A DNA stretch of 13,810 nt from NCBI GenBank assembly GCA_964583165.1, contig CAZOVK010000064.1, forward strand, positions 1 through 13,810. Direction: 5' to 3'. The notes beneath the pieces were generated by a model. The model was not told the DNA's origin. It did no database searches and was given only the letters and a program-made list of their open reading frames with translations. Source of the stretch: CAZOVK01 sp964583165. Lineage in GTDB: Bacteria > Bacillota > Clostridia > Lachnospirales > WRAX01. The translations under genes and the position numbers were made by a program. Positions 1 to 7,432 of this stretch are shown one piece after another. Positions within the stretch are counted from its first letter, which is position 1. Each line of letters begins with the position of its first letter.

Positions 1-278
1 CTCTGGCGTCACTGGATATGACGGTTGACGACATGGACTATTACGTGCTTCATCAAGCGAACAAGCGGATTATTGAGGCGGCTAGAAGCCGTTTGGGTCA
101 ATCGGTAGAGAAATTCCCCAGTATTATTGAGAAATACGGCAATATCTCGAGCGTTACGATTCCGCTGTTGTTAAGTGAAATGTTAGAAGGCGGCAAGATT
201 AAGGTCGGAACCAAACTGCTATTATCGGCGTTTGGAGCGGGGCTCACCACGGGTACGTGTGTTATGATTTGGGAATAA
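1..278 (+). CDS. fabH: beta-ketoacyl-ACP synthase III, 3' end only
   Basis: This is the C-terminal part of FabH (KAS III), cut by the left edge; the reading frame begins at nucleotide 3 and gives 91 residues before TAA. FabH starts fatty acid synthesis by condensing acetyl-CoA (or a branched acyl-CoA) with malonyl-ACP. Two of the three catalytic residues are visible: the His of HQANKRI (codon at 51-53) and the Asn of KYGNISS (codon at 141-143). The catalytic Cys lies upstream of the window. The C-terminal segment SAFGAGLTTG is typical of the family. The motif YGNISSVTIP differs slightly from the common YGNTSAASIP. It is the first visible gene of the fatty acid operon, and acpP follows after 29 nt. 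Substrate preference cannot be judged from this fragment. Confidence 0.95.
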   Translation, partial: LASLDMTVDDMDYYVLHQANKRIIEAARSRLGQSVEKFPSIIEKYGNISSVTIPLLLSEMLEGGKIKVGTKLLLSAFGAGLTTGTCVMIWE

Positions 279-307
279 TCCCAACTAAAATATGAGGAGG
301 AAACATC

Positions 308-523
308 ATGTTAGAAAGAATTCAGAAGGTTTTCAGAGATTACAAGTGTGACGATAGTTTGGTTATTACCGAAGAAACCACTTTTGCGGGCATCGGTCTT
401 GATTCGCTTGACACGGTTGAGCTTGTCATGAACCTAGAGGACGAGTTCGGCGTGACAATCAAACTTGACGGTGGAGTAAAATCCGTTGGGGATTTGATGA
501 AGGTTATCGAAAACGCGCAATAG
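308..523 (+). CDS. acpP: acyl carrier protein
   Basis: This is a 71-residue acyl carrier protein that carries the growing acyl chain as a thioester in the cytoplasm. The phosphopantetheine attachment site is Ser33 in the GLDSLD motif, followed by helix II (TVELVMNLEDEFG). The protein is acidic, as expected. The start is fixed by a strong GAGGAGG site at 294-300, seven bases before the ATG. It is slightly shorter than the E. coli protein (78 aa), which is common in Firmicutes. Its place between fabH and fabK, directly inside the operon, indicates the fatty acid synthesis ACP rather than a polyketide or D-alanyl carrier protein. Confidence 0.96.
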   Translation: MLERIQKVFRDYKCDDSLVITEETTFAGIGLDSLDTVELVMNLEDEFGVTIKLDGGVKSVGDLMKVIENAQ

Positions 524-535
524 GGGTGACTTGTG

Positions 536-1483
536 ATGATACAAACCTCGCTTTGCGAGCTTTTAGGTATTAAGTATCCTATTTTTCAGGGCGGTATGGC
601 ATGGGTTTCGGATGCGGAACTCGCCGCCGCCGTATCTAATGCGGGTGGGCTTGGCATAATCGCGGCCGGGAATGCCCCCGCTGACTTTGTGCGCGGGCAG
701 ATTCAGAAGGCGAAGCTGTTGACAGACAAGCCGTTCGGCGTAAACATCATGCTCATGAGTCCGTTCGCCGAAGAAGTCGCGAAAGTTGTTGCTGAAGAGC
801 GCGTTGCTGTTGTGACAACGGGCGCGGGGAACCCGTCCGGCTTTATGCCCATGTGGAATGAGGCGGGTATTAAGGTTATACCCGTTGTCGCTTCTACGGG
901 TATGGCGAAATTGTCTGAACGCGCAGGGGCCGTCGCGGTTATTGCCGAAGGTGGCGAGAGCGGCGGGCATGTGGGCGATATTACGACAATGGCGCTTACT
1001 CCCCAGGTGGTTGACGTTGTGAAGATACCCGTTATTGCCGCAGGCGGTATAGGTGACGGCAGAGGTATTGCCGCCGCTTTGATGCTGGGGGCTGTGGGTG
1101 TTCAGGTTGGTACGAGGTTCTTGGTGGCTAAAGAGTGTAACATCCATCAGAACTATAAAAATCGCGTGTTGAAAGCCAAAGATATAGACACAATCGCGAC
1201 GGGCAGACGGCTCGGTCACCCAGTGCGTTCATTGAAAACGGCTTTTTCAAGAGAGTTTCAAGAGAAAGAGTATGACAGCAGTGTAACGAACGAAGAGCTA
1301 GAGGGTTTGGGCGCGGGCGCGTTAAGAATAGCCGTACAAGAGGGCGATGATAAACACGGTTGCTTCATGGCGGGTCAGATAGCGGGGCTTGTTAAAAAAG
1401 AGCAGACCGCAAGCGAAATCATTGAAGAGATGTTTTCAGAAGCGGAAGCGATTTTAAGAGGTGCGGCTTCATGGGTAAAATAG
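536..1483 (+). CDS. fabK: enoyl-ACP reductase II (FMN, FabK type)
   Basis: This is an FMN-dependent enoyl-ACP reductase that catalyses the last step of each elongation cycle, reducing trans-2-enoyl-ACP with NAD(P)H. It is a TIM-barrel protein of the nitronate monooxygenase/FabK superfamily. Visible landmarks are PIFQGGMAWVSD near the N-terminus, GNAPADF, KPFGVNIMLMSPF, the active-site loop with SGGHVG (His145 from this start, matching the His144 region of the pneumococcal enzyme), the FMN phosphate loops AAGGIGDGRG and GVQVGTRF, and the C-terminal MAGQIAGL. A GTG three bases upstream (533) could also be used; ATG 536 is preferred because AGGGGTG at 522-528 then lies seven bases away. Length (315 aa) fits FabK. 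The gene overlaps fabD by 13 nt. No FabI homologue is in the window. A plain nitronate monooxygenase is unlikely given the context and the close motif match. Confidence 0.95.
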   Translation: MIQTSLCELLGIKYPIFQGGMAWVSDAELAAAVSNAGGLGIIAAGNAPADFVRGQIQKAKLLTDKPFGVNIMLMSPFAEEVAKVVAEERVAVVTTGAGNPSGFMPMWNEAGIKVIPVVASTGMAKLSERAGAVAVIAEGGESGGHVGDITTMALTPQVVDVVKIPVIAAGGIGDGRGIAAALMLGAVGVQVGTRFLVAKECNIHQNYKNRVLKAKDIDTIATGRRLGHPVRSLKTAFSREFQEKEYDSSVTNEELEGLGAGALRIAVQEGDDKHGCFMAGQIAGLVKKEQTASEIIEEMFSEAEAILRGAASWVK

Positions 1484-2373
1484 CGTTTGTTTTTGCGGGT
1501 CAAGGCGCGCAGTATGTCGGCATGGGCAAGGAATTGTATGAACGGTTTGACACGGCGCGGGCGTTATTTGATATGCTGGGCGAACGGCTTGATTTGGTTT
1601 TCAACGGCAGTGCCGAAGAATTGAATATAACGGTCAATACCCAACCGTGCCTTTACGTTACAGACTTGGCTTGTGCTAGGATTTTGGAAGAACATGGCGT
1701 AAAAGCGGATATGGTCGCGGGGTTTTCTTTAGGGGAGATTCCGGCTTTGGCTTTTGCGGGGATTATGAGTGACAAAGACGGGTTTGACTTTGTGAAATAC
1801 CGCGCGGAGGTTATGCAGGTTTGCGCGGAGGAGCATAAGGGCGCGATGTTTGCCGTGCTTAGGTTGACAGCGGATGCCGTTGAGGAGGTTTGCACGCAAA
1901 TTCCTCACGCCTATCCTGTCAATTATAACTGCCCGGGTCAAACCGTAGTTGCTTGTTTAGAAGAAACCGCGGACGCTCTTTCGTCAGAGGTTGCCAAAAA
2001 AGGCGGGCGGGCTATGCGCCTTGCCGTGAGTGGGGCGTTTCATAGCCCGTTTATGACTCAGGCGAGTGAGAAAATAGAATCTTACCTTGCAGATAAAAGC
2101 TTTTGTGATATGCGCGTGCCCGTCTATGCGAATGTGACGGGGCTTGTTTATGAAGACCCGCGTGAACTGATTTCTAAGCAAGTTAAAAGCCCTGTTCTAT
2201 GGCAGAAAACGGTAGAACAAATGATAAAAGACGGCGCGGACACGTTTATCGAAGTAGGGGCGGGCAAGACGCTTTCCGGGTTGATTAAGAAGATAGATGG
2301 TGGCGTTAGGGTCTTTAATGTTTTCGATATTGAGTCGCTGGAAAATACGCTCTCGGAGGTGCAACATGCTTAA
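1471..2373 (+). CDS. fabD: malonyl-CoA:ACP transacylase
   Basis: This 300-residue enzyme transfers malonate from malonyl-CoA to ACP. The N-terminal FAGQGAQYVGMG motif, the nucleophile elbow GFSLGE (Ser86), Arg111 in FVKYRAEVM, the catalytic His191 in GAFHSPFM and the ANVTG segment are all present in the right order. The residue before the nucleophile is Phe85, where the well-studied enzymes have His (GHSLGE). The start ATG lies inside the end of fabK, with AAGAGGTG at 1456-1463 as ribosome binding site, so translation is probably coupled. The 3' end overlaps the fabG start by 8 nt. Confidence 0.95.
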   Translation: MGKIAFVFAGQGAQYVGMGKELYERFDTARALFDMLGERLDLVFNGSAEELNITVNTQPCLYVTDLACARILEEHGVKADMVAGFSLGEIPALAFAGIMSDKDGFDFVKYRAEVMQVCAEEHKGAMFAVLRLTADAVEEVCTQIPHAYPVNYNCPGQTVVACLEETADALSSEVAKKGGRAMRLAVSGAFHSPFMTQASEKIESYLADKSFCDMRVPVYANVTGLVYEDPRELISKQVKSPVLWQKTVEQMIKDGADTFIEVGAGKTLSGLIKKIDGGVRVFNVFDIESLENTLSEVQHA

Positions 2374-3106
2374 CGGAAGAACCGCGGTTATAACAGGGGC
2401 TTCACGCGGAATCGGGCGGGCGATTGCGCTGGCTATGGCGAACGCAGGCGCGAATATCGCTGTTATCGATTATGGCAACACGGAATCAGCCGAGGCGGTT
2501 GTGAATGAGATAATCGGTCTTGGCGTGAAAGCCGCCTGTTATATGTGTGATGTGTCAGACTTTGGACAGGCGAAACAAGTATGTGATAGTATCGTCGCGG
2601 ATTTTGGCGGCGTTGATATATTGGTCAATAACGCGGGGATAACGAAGGATACCCTGTTATTACGCATGGACGAAAGCGACTTTGACAGGGTAATTGACGT
2701 GAATCTAAAGGGCGCGTTCAATTTCACAAGGCATCTCGCAAGGTATTTAATGAAATCACCAAACGGGCGCATAATCAATATCTCATCTGTGAGTGGTCTA
2801 ATGGGGAACGCGGGTCAGGCGAATTATTCGGCTTCAAAAGCGGGTCTAATCGGTTTGACGAAAACCACGGCGAGGGAACTTGCGGGCAGAAATGTGACAT
2901 GCAACGCGATTGCGCCGGGTTTTATCGAAACGGATATGACGGCTGTTTTACCGGAAGCTGTGACCGCGGGTTTACTTTCGTCTATACCACTAAAGCGCAT
3001 GGGCAAGGCCGAAGACGTGGCTAATGTGGCTGTCTTTTTGGCATCTGAACAAGCGGCGTATATCACGGGCGAGGTCATCAGAGTTGACGGCGGCATGTGC
3101 ATGTAG
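2366..3106 (+). CDS. fabG: 3-oxoacyl-ACP reductase
   Basis: This short-chain dehydrogenase (246 aa) reduces 3-ketoacyl-ACP to 3-hydroxyacyl-ACP. It shows the dinucleotide-binding TGASRGIGRA motif (residues 10-19), NNAG at 88-91, Asn113, Ser141, and the YSASK active site with Tyr154 and Lys158. The C-terminal GEVIRVDGGMCM matches the family. A longer reading frame is open upstream from 2297, but it would add 23 residues overlapping fabD; the ATG at 2366, with GGAGGT at 2355-2360 and an N-terminus that aligns with known FabG proteins, is clearly the start. Asp35 sits at the end of the second beta strand, a position that often influences NADH versus NADPH choice in this superfamily. Confidence 0.96.
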   Translation: MLNGRTAVITGASRGIGRAIALAMANAGANIAVIDYGNTESAEAVVNEIIGLGVKAACYMCDVSDFGQAKQVCDSIVADFGGVDILVNNAGITKDTLLLRMDESDFDRVIDVNLKGAFNFTRHLARYLMKSPNGRIINISSVSGLMGNAGQANYSASKAGLIGLTKTTARELAGRNVTCNAIAPGFIETDMTAVLPEAVTAGLLSSIPLKRMGKAEDVANVAVFLASEQAAYITGEVIRVDGGMCM

Positions 3107-3117
3107 GAGGAACGAAA

Positions 3118-4356
3118 ATGAAGCGTGTGGTGGTGACAGGTCTTGGGGCTATAACGCCCATTGGCAATGACGTTGCTACGTTTTGGGAAAGTCTGATAAG
3201 TGGCAAACATGGCATTGCGGACATTACCAAGTTTGACGCGAGTAATATGAAGGTTAAAATCGCGGCTGAGGTTAAGGGCTTTAACCCGGAGCTTTATATA
3301 GAGAAAACAGAAATCAGAAAGACAGATTTGTTCGCGCAATATGCCATTGCGGCGGCCACACAGGCCGTAGACGATAGCGGCATTTTAGGGCATGTCAGCC
3401 CCGAGCGTTTTGGTGTATATATAGGCTCTGGGATTGGCGGTATGAACACGTTTGTTTCAGAAACAGAGAAGTTTTTAACTAAAGGAGCCGCGAGGGTTTC
3501 GCCGTTTTTCATTCCCATGATGATAGCGAACATGGGTTCGGCGTTGGTCGCTATCAAATTCGGCGCAAAGGGAGTAAATCTGCCCATAGTGACGGCTTGT
3601 ACAACGGCGACGCATTCTATCGGCGAAGCGTTTAGGGCGATAAAATACGGTCATGCCGACGCTATTATTACGGGCGGCGCGGAAGCGAGTATAAACGGTT
3701 TAGCTATGGCGGGTTTCACTAACTGCTTGGCGCTCTCCACAACGAATGACCCGGATAACAGCTCTATACCGTTTGACAAGAGAAGAAACGGTTTTGTCAT
3801 GGGTGAGGGCGCGGGCGTAATTATTTTAGAAGAATATGAACACGCCGTGGCGCGTGGGGCACATATATACTGTGAAATCAGCGGTTATGCCAACACATGT
3901 GACGCATTTCACATCACAGCGCCCGACCCAGAAGCCGAGGGTGGCGTACAAATGATGAGATTGGCGTTTTCAGAGTCGGGGCTTACGCCTGATGAAAGGC
4001 TTTACATCAACCCACACGGCACGTCAACGCCGCTGAACGACAAGACAGAAACGCTTGCGCTCAAAAAGGTCTTTGGCGACTTGGCGTATAAAATTCCTAT
4101 CAGTTCAACTAAGTCAATGACGGGGCATATGTTAGGGGCGGCCGGTGGCGTCGAAGCCATTGCGGCTATAAAAGCGCTGACAACAGGCTGTATTCCTCCC
4201 ACTGTCGGTTTGAAAGAGCGTGACGAAGATTGTGACCTTGACTATGTGCCGAATGTTTCACGGAAGGTTGCTATTGACAAGGCGTTATCACTTTCTTTGG
4301 GTTTCGGCGGTCACAATGCCTGTGTGTTATTCAACAGCGTCAGAGGTGATGTATGA
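3118..4356 (+). CDS. fabF: beta-ketoacyl-ACP synthase II
   Basis: This condensing enzyme (412 aa) extends acyl-ACP by two carbons using malonyl-ACP. The Cys-His-His triad is visible: Cys161 in TACTTATHS, His300 in NPHGTSTPLND and His337 in KSMTGHMLGAAGG, with Lys332 just before the last. The gating LGFGGHN motif is near the C-terminus (Phe396). The start is set by AGGAGG at 3105-3110, which overlaps the fabG stop, with seven bases of spacing; an upstream in-frame ATG at 3097 would place the start inside fabG and lacks support. The residue before the first catalytic His is Pro rather than the usual Ala. FabF rather than FabB is favoured by the operon type and motif match. The stop overlaps the accB start as ATGA. 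Confidence 0.96.
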   Translation: MKRVVVTGLGAITPIGNDVATFWESLISGKHGIADITKFDASNMKVKIAAEVKGFNPELYIEKTEIRKTDLFAQYAIAAATQAVDDSGILGHVSPERFGVYIGSGIGGMNTFVSETEKFLTKGAARVSPFFIPMMIANMGSALVAIKFGAKGVNLPIVTACTTATHSIGEAFRAIKYGHADAIITGGAEASINGLAMAGFTNCLALSTTNDPDNSSIPFDKRRNGFVMGEGAGVIILEEYEHAVARGAHIYCEISGYANTCDAFHITAPDPEAEGGVQMMRLAFSESGLTPDERLYINPHGTSTPLNDKTETLALKKVFGDLAYKIPISSTKSMTGHMLGAAGGVEAIAAIKALTTGCIPPTVGLKERDEDCDLDYVPNVSRKVAIDKALSLSLGFGGHNACVLFNSVRGDV

Positions 4357-4790
4357 ACATTAACGATATAAAGGCTCTGGCTGAGATTTTTTCAACCCAC
4401 AACCTGACTGTTTTAGACGTGACGGAGGGCGAAACGCGGGTACTTCTGAAGAAGGAGAACGCGCATTCATATGACGCGGTTAAGCCACAGGCAGAAATCG
4501 CTCCACGTCAAGAGGTTATTCAACCACAGACTCAAACCGCAATGGACTTTGACAGTATGAACGAGGTACGCTCTCCCATAGTCGGTGTATTTTACGCCGC
4601 GCCTTCACCCGATTCACCGCCATACGTCACTATCGGCAGTAAGGTAAAAAAGGGTGACGTACTCTGTATCATTGAAGCAATGAAGATGATAAACGAGATT
4701 GTTTCTGAGTACGAAGGCGAGATTGTGGATATTTGCGTCAAAAACGGCGATATTGCCGAATATGGTCAAGTGCTTTTCAAAATTATCTAA
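4353..4790 (+). CDS. accB: biotin carboxyl carrier protein of acetyl-CoA carboxylase
   Basis: This 145-residue protein carries the biotin that shuttles carboxylate between AccC and the AccD-AccA carboxyltransferase. The N-terminal part (1-35) matches the BCCP dimerisation region. Residues about 36-68 form a Gln/Pro/Ala-rich flexible linker, and the biotinyl domain occupies about 72-145. Biotin attaches to Lys111 in the EAMKM motif. The 'thumb' loop typical of acetyl-CoA carboxylase carriers is present (APSPDSPP). The ATG overlaps the fabF TGA as ATGA, and GAGG at 4343-4346 serves as ribosome binding site, so the gene is probably translationally coupled to fabF. Confidence 0.95.
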   Translation: MNINDIKALAEIFSTHNLTVLDVTEGETRVLLKKENAHSYDAVKPQAEIAPRQEVIQPQTQTAMDFDSMNEVRSPIVGVFYAAPSPDSPPYVTIGSKVKKGDVLCIIEAMKMINEIVSEYEGEIVDICVKNGDIAEYGQVLFKII

Positions 4791-4803
4791 CGGAGTATAG
4801 AAT

Positions 4804-5217
4804 ATGGATAGAGAAGCCATAAAGAAAATTCTACCTCACCGTGAGCCCATGTTGCTTGTTGATGAAGTCGGCATTGAGGATGGTGTCGCCACAGGCAAGT
4901 ATACCGTGCGCGGCGACGAGTTCTTTCTGTCCGGGCATTTCCCGGGGAACCCCGTTGTGCCCGGTGTTATTCTCTGTGAAATGATGGGTCAATCGGCTTG
5001 TCTGCTTGTCGGCGGTGAAGGTAATTTCACGCCCTATTTCACGGGCATGAATAACGTGAAATTCAAAAATAAGGTGTTGCCCGGGGATACGATAGAGTTT
5101 AGAAGTGAGGTCACGAGGGCTAAAGAGCCTTTTTACTTCATAAAATGCGAGGGTTATGTAAACGGGAAACTGGCTGTTTGCGGCGAGTTGTCTTTTGCCG
5201 TGATTAGGGGAGAGTAA
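4804..5217 (+). CDS. fabZ: 3-hydroxyacyl-ACP dehydratase
   Basis: This hot-dog-fold dehydratase (137 aa) removes water from 3-hydroxyacyl-ACP to give trans-2-enoyl-ACP. The catalytic pair His45 (GHFPGNPVVPG) and Glu59 (ILCEMMGQ) has the same 14-residue spacing as the E. coli enzyme. The N-terminal ILPHREPMLLVDEV and the GMNNVKFKNKVLPGDTI segment are also typical. A GGAG site at 4792-4795 lies eight bases before the ATG. The position between accB and accC matches the arrangement known from many Firmicutes. FabA is unlikely by motif. No dedicated unsaturated-fatty-acid isomerase gene (fabA, fabM) is in the window, so how double bonds are introduced is not settled here. Confidence 0.95.
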   Translation: MDREAIKKILPHREPMLLVDEVGIEDGVATGKYTVRGDEFFLSGHFPGNPVVPGVILCEMMGQSACLLVGGEGNFTPYFTGMNNVKFKNKVLPGDTIEFRSEVTRAKEPFYFIKCEGYVNGKLAVCGELSFAVIRGE

Positions 5218-5222
5218 CATTG
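5206..5222 (+). promoter_or_regulatory. ribosome binding site and TTG start of accC
   Basis: AGGGGAG at 5206-5212 lies seven bases before TTG at 5220-5222. The TTG gives the expected biotin carboxylase N-terminus (MISKILIANRGEIA), and no ATG or GTG is available nearby in frame, so accC most likely starts at TTG. The site lies within the last codons of fabZ. Confidence 0.8.
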
Positions 5223-6566
5223 ATTTCAAAGATTCTAATCGCCAATCGGGGCGAGATTGCCGTTCGCGTCATTCGCGCTTGTAAAGAGATGGGCATTACG
5301 ACGGTCTCGGTCTTTTCAGAGGCCGATAAAGACGCGCTCCACGTGAGTTTTGCGGACGAAAGCTATTGCATAGGTGGCGCGATGCCTAAGGACAGTTACC
5401 TTAATATGAAGGTAATTCTGGCGGCGGCTCTGGCGACTAAGTCCGAAGCCATTCACCCCGGGTATGGCTTTCTGTCAGAAAACGCCGAGTTCGCCGGAAT
5501 GTGTGAAGAGCACGGTATAATCTTTATCGGCCCGCCCGCTGATGTAATCAGCAAAATGGGCGATAAGGATATGGCGAAAAAGACCATGAAAGAAGCGGGC
5601 GTGCCCGTTATTCCGGGTTCTGATTTGGTGGAGAGTATAGAGGACGCGAAAAAAGCCGCCGAAACAATCGGCTTTCCGCTACTTATTAAAGCAAGGGCGG
5701 GCGGCGGCGGGCGCGGTATTCGGCTTGTTAGAAGTGAAGGCGAGTTCGAGAATAACTACAACGCCGCCACAACAGAAGCCAGAAGTACGTTCGGTGACGG
5801 CGCTGTTTACTTAGAAAAATACCTAAAGCCCGTCAAACACATAGAAATGCAGATTTTGGCCGACAACTTCGGGAATGTCGTCTGCCTTGGCGAGCGCGAT
5901 TGTTCTGTTCAGCGTAAGAACCAAAAGCTGATTGAAGAGAGCCCCGCTATTGTTCTATCTGACGAAACGCGCCAAAAAATGACCGAAGTTTCGATAAAGG
6001 CCGCCATAGCCGCCAATTACCGCGGCGCGGGCACGATTGAATACCTCTATGATTCGGGCGGCAACTTCTATTTCATGGAGATGAATACGCGTCTTCAAGT
6101 GGAACACCCCGTGACAGAAATGGTCACATGGGTTGACCTTGTGAAATGGCAAATACGTATCGCGTCAGGGCTTCGCTTAAGCTTTGAACAACACGATATA
6201 GAGGTCAAGGGTCACGCGATAGAATGTCGTATAAATGCCGAAAACCCCGCCCAAGACTTTAGACCGTGCGCGGGCAAGATTGAAATGCTTCATGTGCCGG
6301 GTGGGCCGTGGGTTCGCTTTGACACGGCTATTTATCAGGGTTATGCCGTGCCGCCGTTCTATGACTCTATGATTGGAAAGCTCATTGTCTATGCCAAAAC
6401 GCGTGATGAAGCTATACGAAAAATGAAGGCGGCGCTTTGTGAGTTGATTGTCGAAGGCATCGTGCATAACGCGGACTATCTCTCGGAGATTCTAATGCTT
6501 GAAGCGTTTGAGAACGCAACCTATACTACCGATGTTTTAAGCCCGCAAAAGGCTTTGGAGGTGTAA
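5220..6566 (+). CDS. accC: biotin carboxylase subunit of acetyl-CoA carboxylase
   Basis: This 448-residue ATP-grasp enzyme carboxylates biotin on AccB using ATP and bicarbonate. The N-terminal domain starts with KILIANRGEIAVRVIRA and contains HPGYGFLSENAEF. The ATP-grasp region has Lys116, Lys157 and the glycine-rich loop RAGGGGRGIR (159-168). ERDCSVQRKNQK is at 225-236, the metal ligands are Glu274 and Glu287, and Arg291 is in MNTRLQVEHPVTE. Arg337 lies in AIECRINAEN. All expected active-site residues are present and the length equals that of E. coli AccC (449 aa). No fused biotinyl or transcarboxylase domain is present, so this is the acetyl-CoA carboxylase subunit rather than pyruvate or propionyl-CoA carboxylase. 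Start codon TTG. The stop lies two bases before the accD start. Confidence 0.96.
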   Translation: MISKILIANRGEIAVRVIRACKEMGITTVSVFSEADKDALHVSFADESYCIGGAMPKDSYLNMKVILAAALATKSEAIHPGYGFLSENAEFAGMCEEHGIIFIGPPADVISKMGDKDMAKKTMKEAGVPVIPGSDLVESIEDAKKAAETIGFPLLIKARAGGGGRGIRLVRSEGEFENNYNAATTEARSTFGDGAVYLEKYLKPVKHIEMQILADNFGNVVCLGERDCSVQRKNQKLIEESPAIVLSDETRQKMTEVSIKAAIAANYRGAGTIEYLYDSGGNFYFMEMNTRLQVEHPVTEMVTWVDLVKWQIRIASGLRLSFEQHDIEVKGHAIECRINAENPAQDFRPCAGKIEMLHVPGGPWVRFDTAIYQGYAVPPFYDSMIGKLIVYAKTRDEAIRKMKAALCELIVEGIVHNADYLSEILMLEAFENATYTTDVLSPQKALEV

Positions 6567-6571
6567 TCTTG
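6557..6571 (+). promoter_or_regulatory. ribosome binding site and TTG start of accD
   Basis: GGAGGTG at 6557-6563 lies five bases before TTG at 6569-6571. Starting here gives MLFKKP, a sensible AccD N-terminus upstream of the zinc ribbon. The next in-frame ATG lies well inside the protein (residue 25), just before the first zinc-binding cysteine, and has no ribosome binding site as good. Confidence 0.75.
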
Positions 6572-7432
6572 TTATTCAAAAAGCCGGCCAATGTATTGGA
6601 AGGGCATACAAAACTAGCCAAAAAACCTGTATCCGAGTCAATGGATTTGTCTGTCATCTGCCCTAAATGTAAAAAGTCTGTTGAAAACGGTGAATTGAGC
6701 TCGGCGCTGAACGTATGCCCTTATTGCCGTTATCATTTCAGATTGAACGCAAGACAACGTATCAACTATATCAGCGACAAAAACAGCTTCATAGAGATAG
6801 ACAAAGACTTAGAAGCAACGAATTTCTTGGATTTGTTGGACTATGACAGAAAGCTAGAAAATTCAAGGTTAGAGAGCGCGGAAAAGGACGCTGTAGTTTG
6901 CGGGTTTTGCACAATCGGAGGACACAAGGTCGCCCTTTTTGTAATGGAACCCTATTTTATGATGGGCAGTATGGGCAGTGTGGTTGGCGAGAAAATCACA
7001 AGATTGTTTGAAGCGGCGCAGGCACAGAGCTTACCCGTCGTTGGCTTTACTGTTTCGGGTGGCGCGAGAATGCAAGAGGGGATTATATCGCTTATGCAAA
7101 TGGCGAAAACCAGCGGCGCGGTCAAACACCACAGCGACGCGGGTAATCTGTTTCTGTGCGTTTTGACAGACCCGACGACAGGTGGCGTAACCGCCAGTTT
7201 CGCTATGGAAGGCGATATTATTATAGCCGAACCGGGGGCACTCATCTGTTTCGCAGGTCCCCGCGTCATTGAACAAACTATACGCAAGAAACTACCCGAA
7301 GGCTTTCAACGCGCAGAGTTTCTGCTCGAAAAGGGCTTTGTGGATAGCATAGTAGACCGCAGGCGACAAAAGGATTATATCTCGAAAATCCTTAAAATGC
7401 ACATGGCAGGTGATATGAATGACCGCGTTTGA
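6569..7432 (+). CDS. accD: acetyl-CoA carboxylase carboxyltransferase subunit beta
   Basis: With AccA this protein (287 aa) transfers the carboxyl group from carboxybiotin to acetyl-CoA, making malonyl-CoA. An N-terminal zinc ribbon is formed by Cys31, Cys34, Cys50 and Cys53, with the same spacing as in E. coli AccD. The crotonase-fold core follows, with VSGGARMQEG, DPTTGGVTASFAMEGD and CFAGPRVIEQT, ending with the AEFLLEKGFVDSIV segment. The start codon is TTG behind a good GGAGGTG site. The 3' end overlaps accA by 14 nt, which would help keep the two subunits at equal levels. No missing key residues are seen. Confidence 0.95.
   Translation: MLFKKPANVLEGHTKLAKKPVSESMDLSVICPKCKKSVENGELSSALNVCPYCRYHFRLNARQRINYISDKNSFIEIDKDLEATNFLDLLDYDRKLENSRLESAEKDAVVCGFCTIGGHKVALFVMEPYFMMGSMGSVVGEKITRLFEAAQAQSLPVVGFTVSGGARMQEGIISLMQMAKTSGAVKHHSDAGNLFLCVLTDPTTGGVTASFAMEGDIIIAEPGALICFAGPRVIEQTIRKKLPEGFQRAEFLLEKGFVDSIVDRRRQKDYISKILKMHMAGDMNDRV

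Noticed and set aside
563..1219. A 218-residue open frame on the minus strand opposite fabK
   Set aside because: It is a shadow of the fabK coding sequence; it has a composition unlike a real protein (rich in His, Arg, Asn) and no ribosome binding site, while the plus-strand frame matches FabK throughout.
2297..2365. Upstream extension of fabG from the first in-frame ATG
   Set aside because: It overlaps the fabD end, adds residues that do not fit the FabG N-terminus, and the ATG at 2366 has a strong GGAGGT site.
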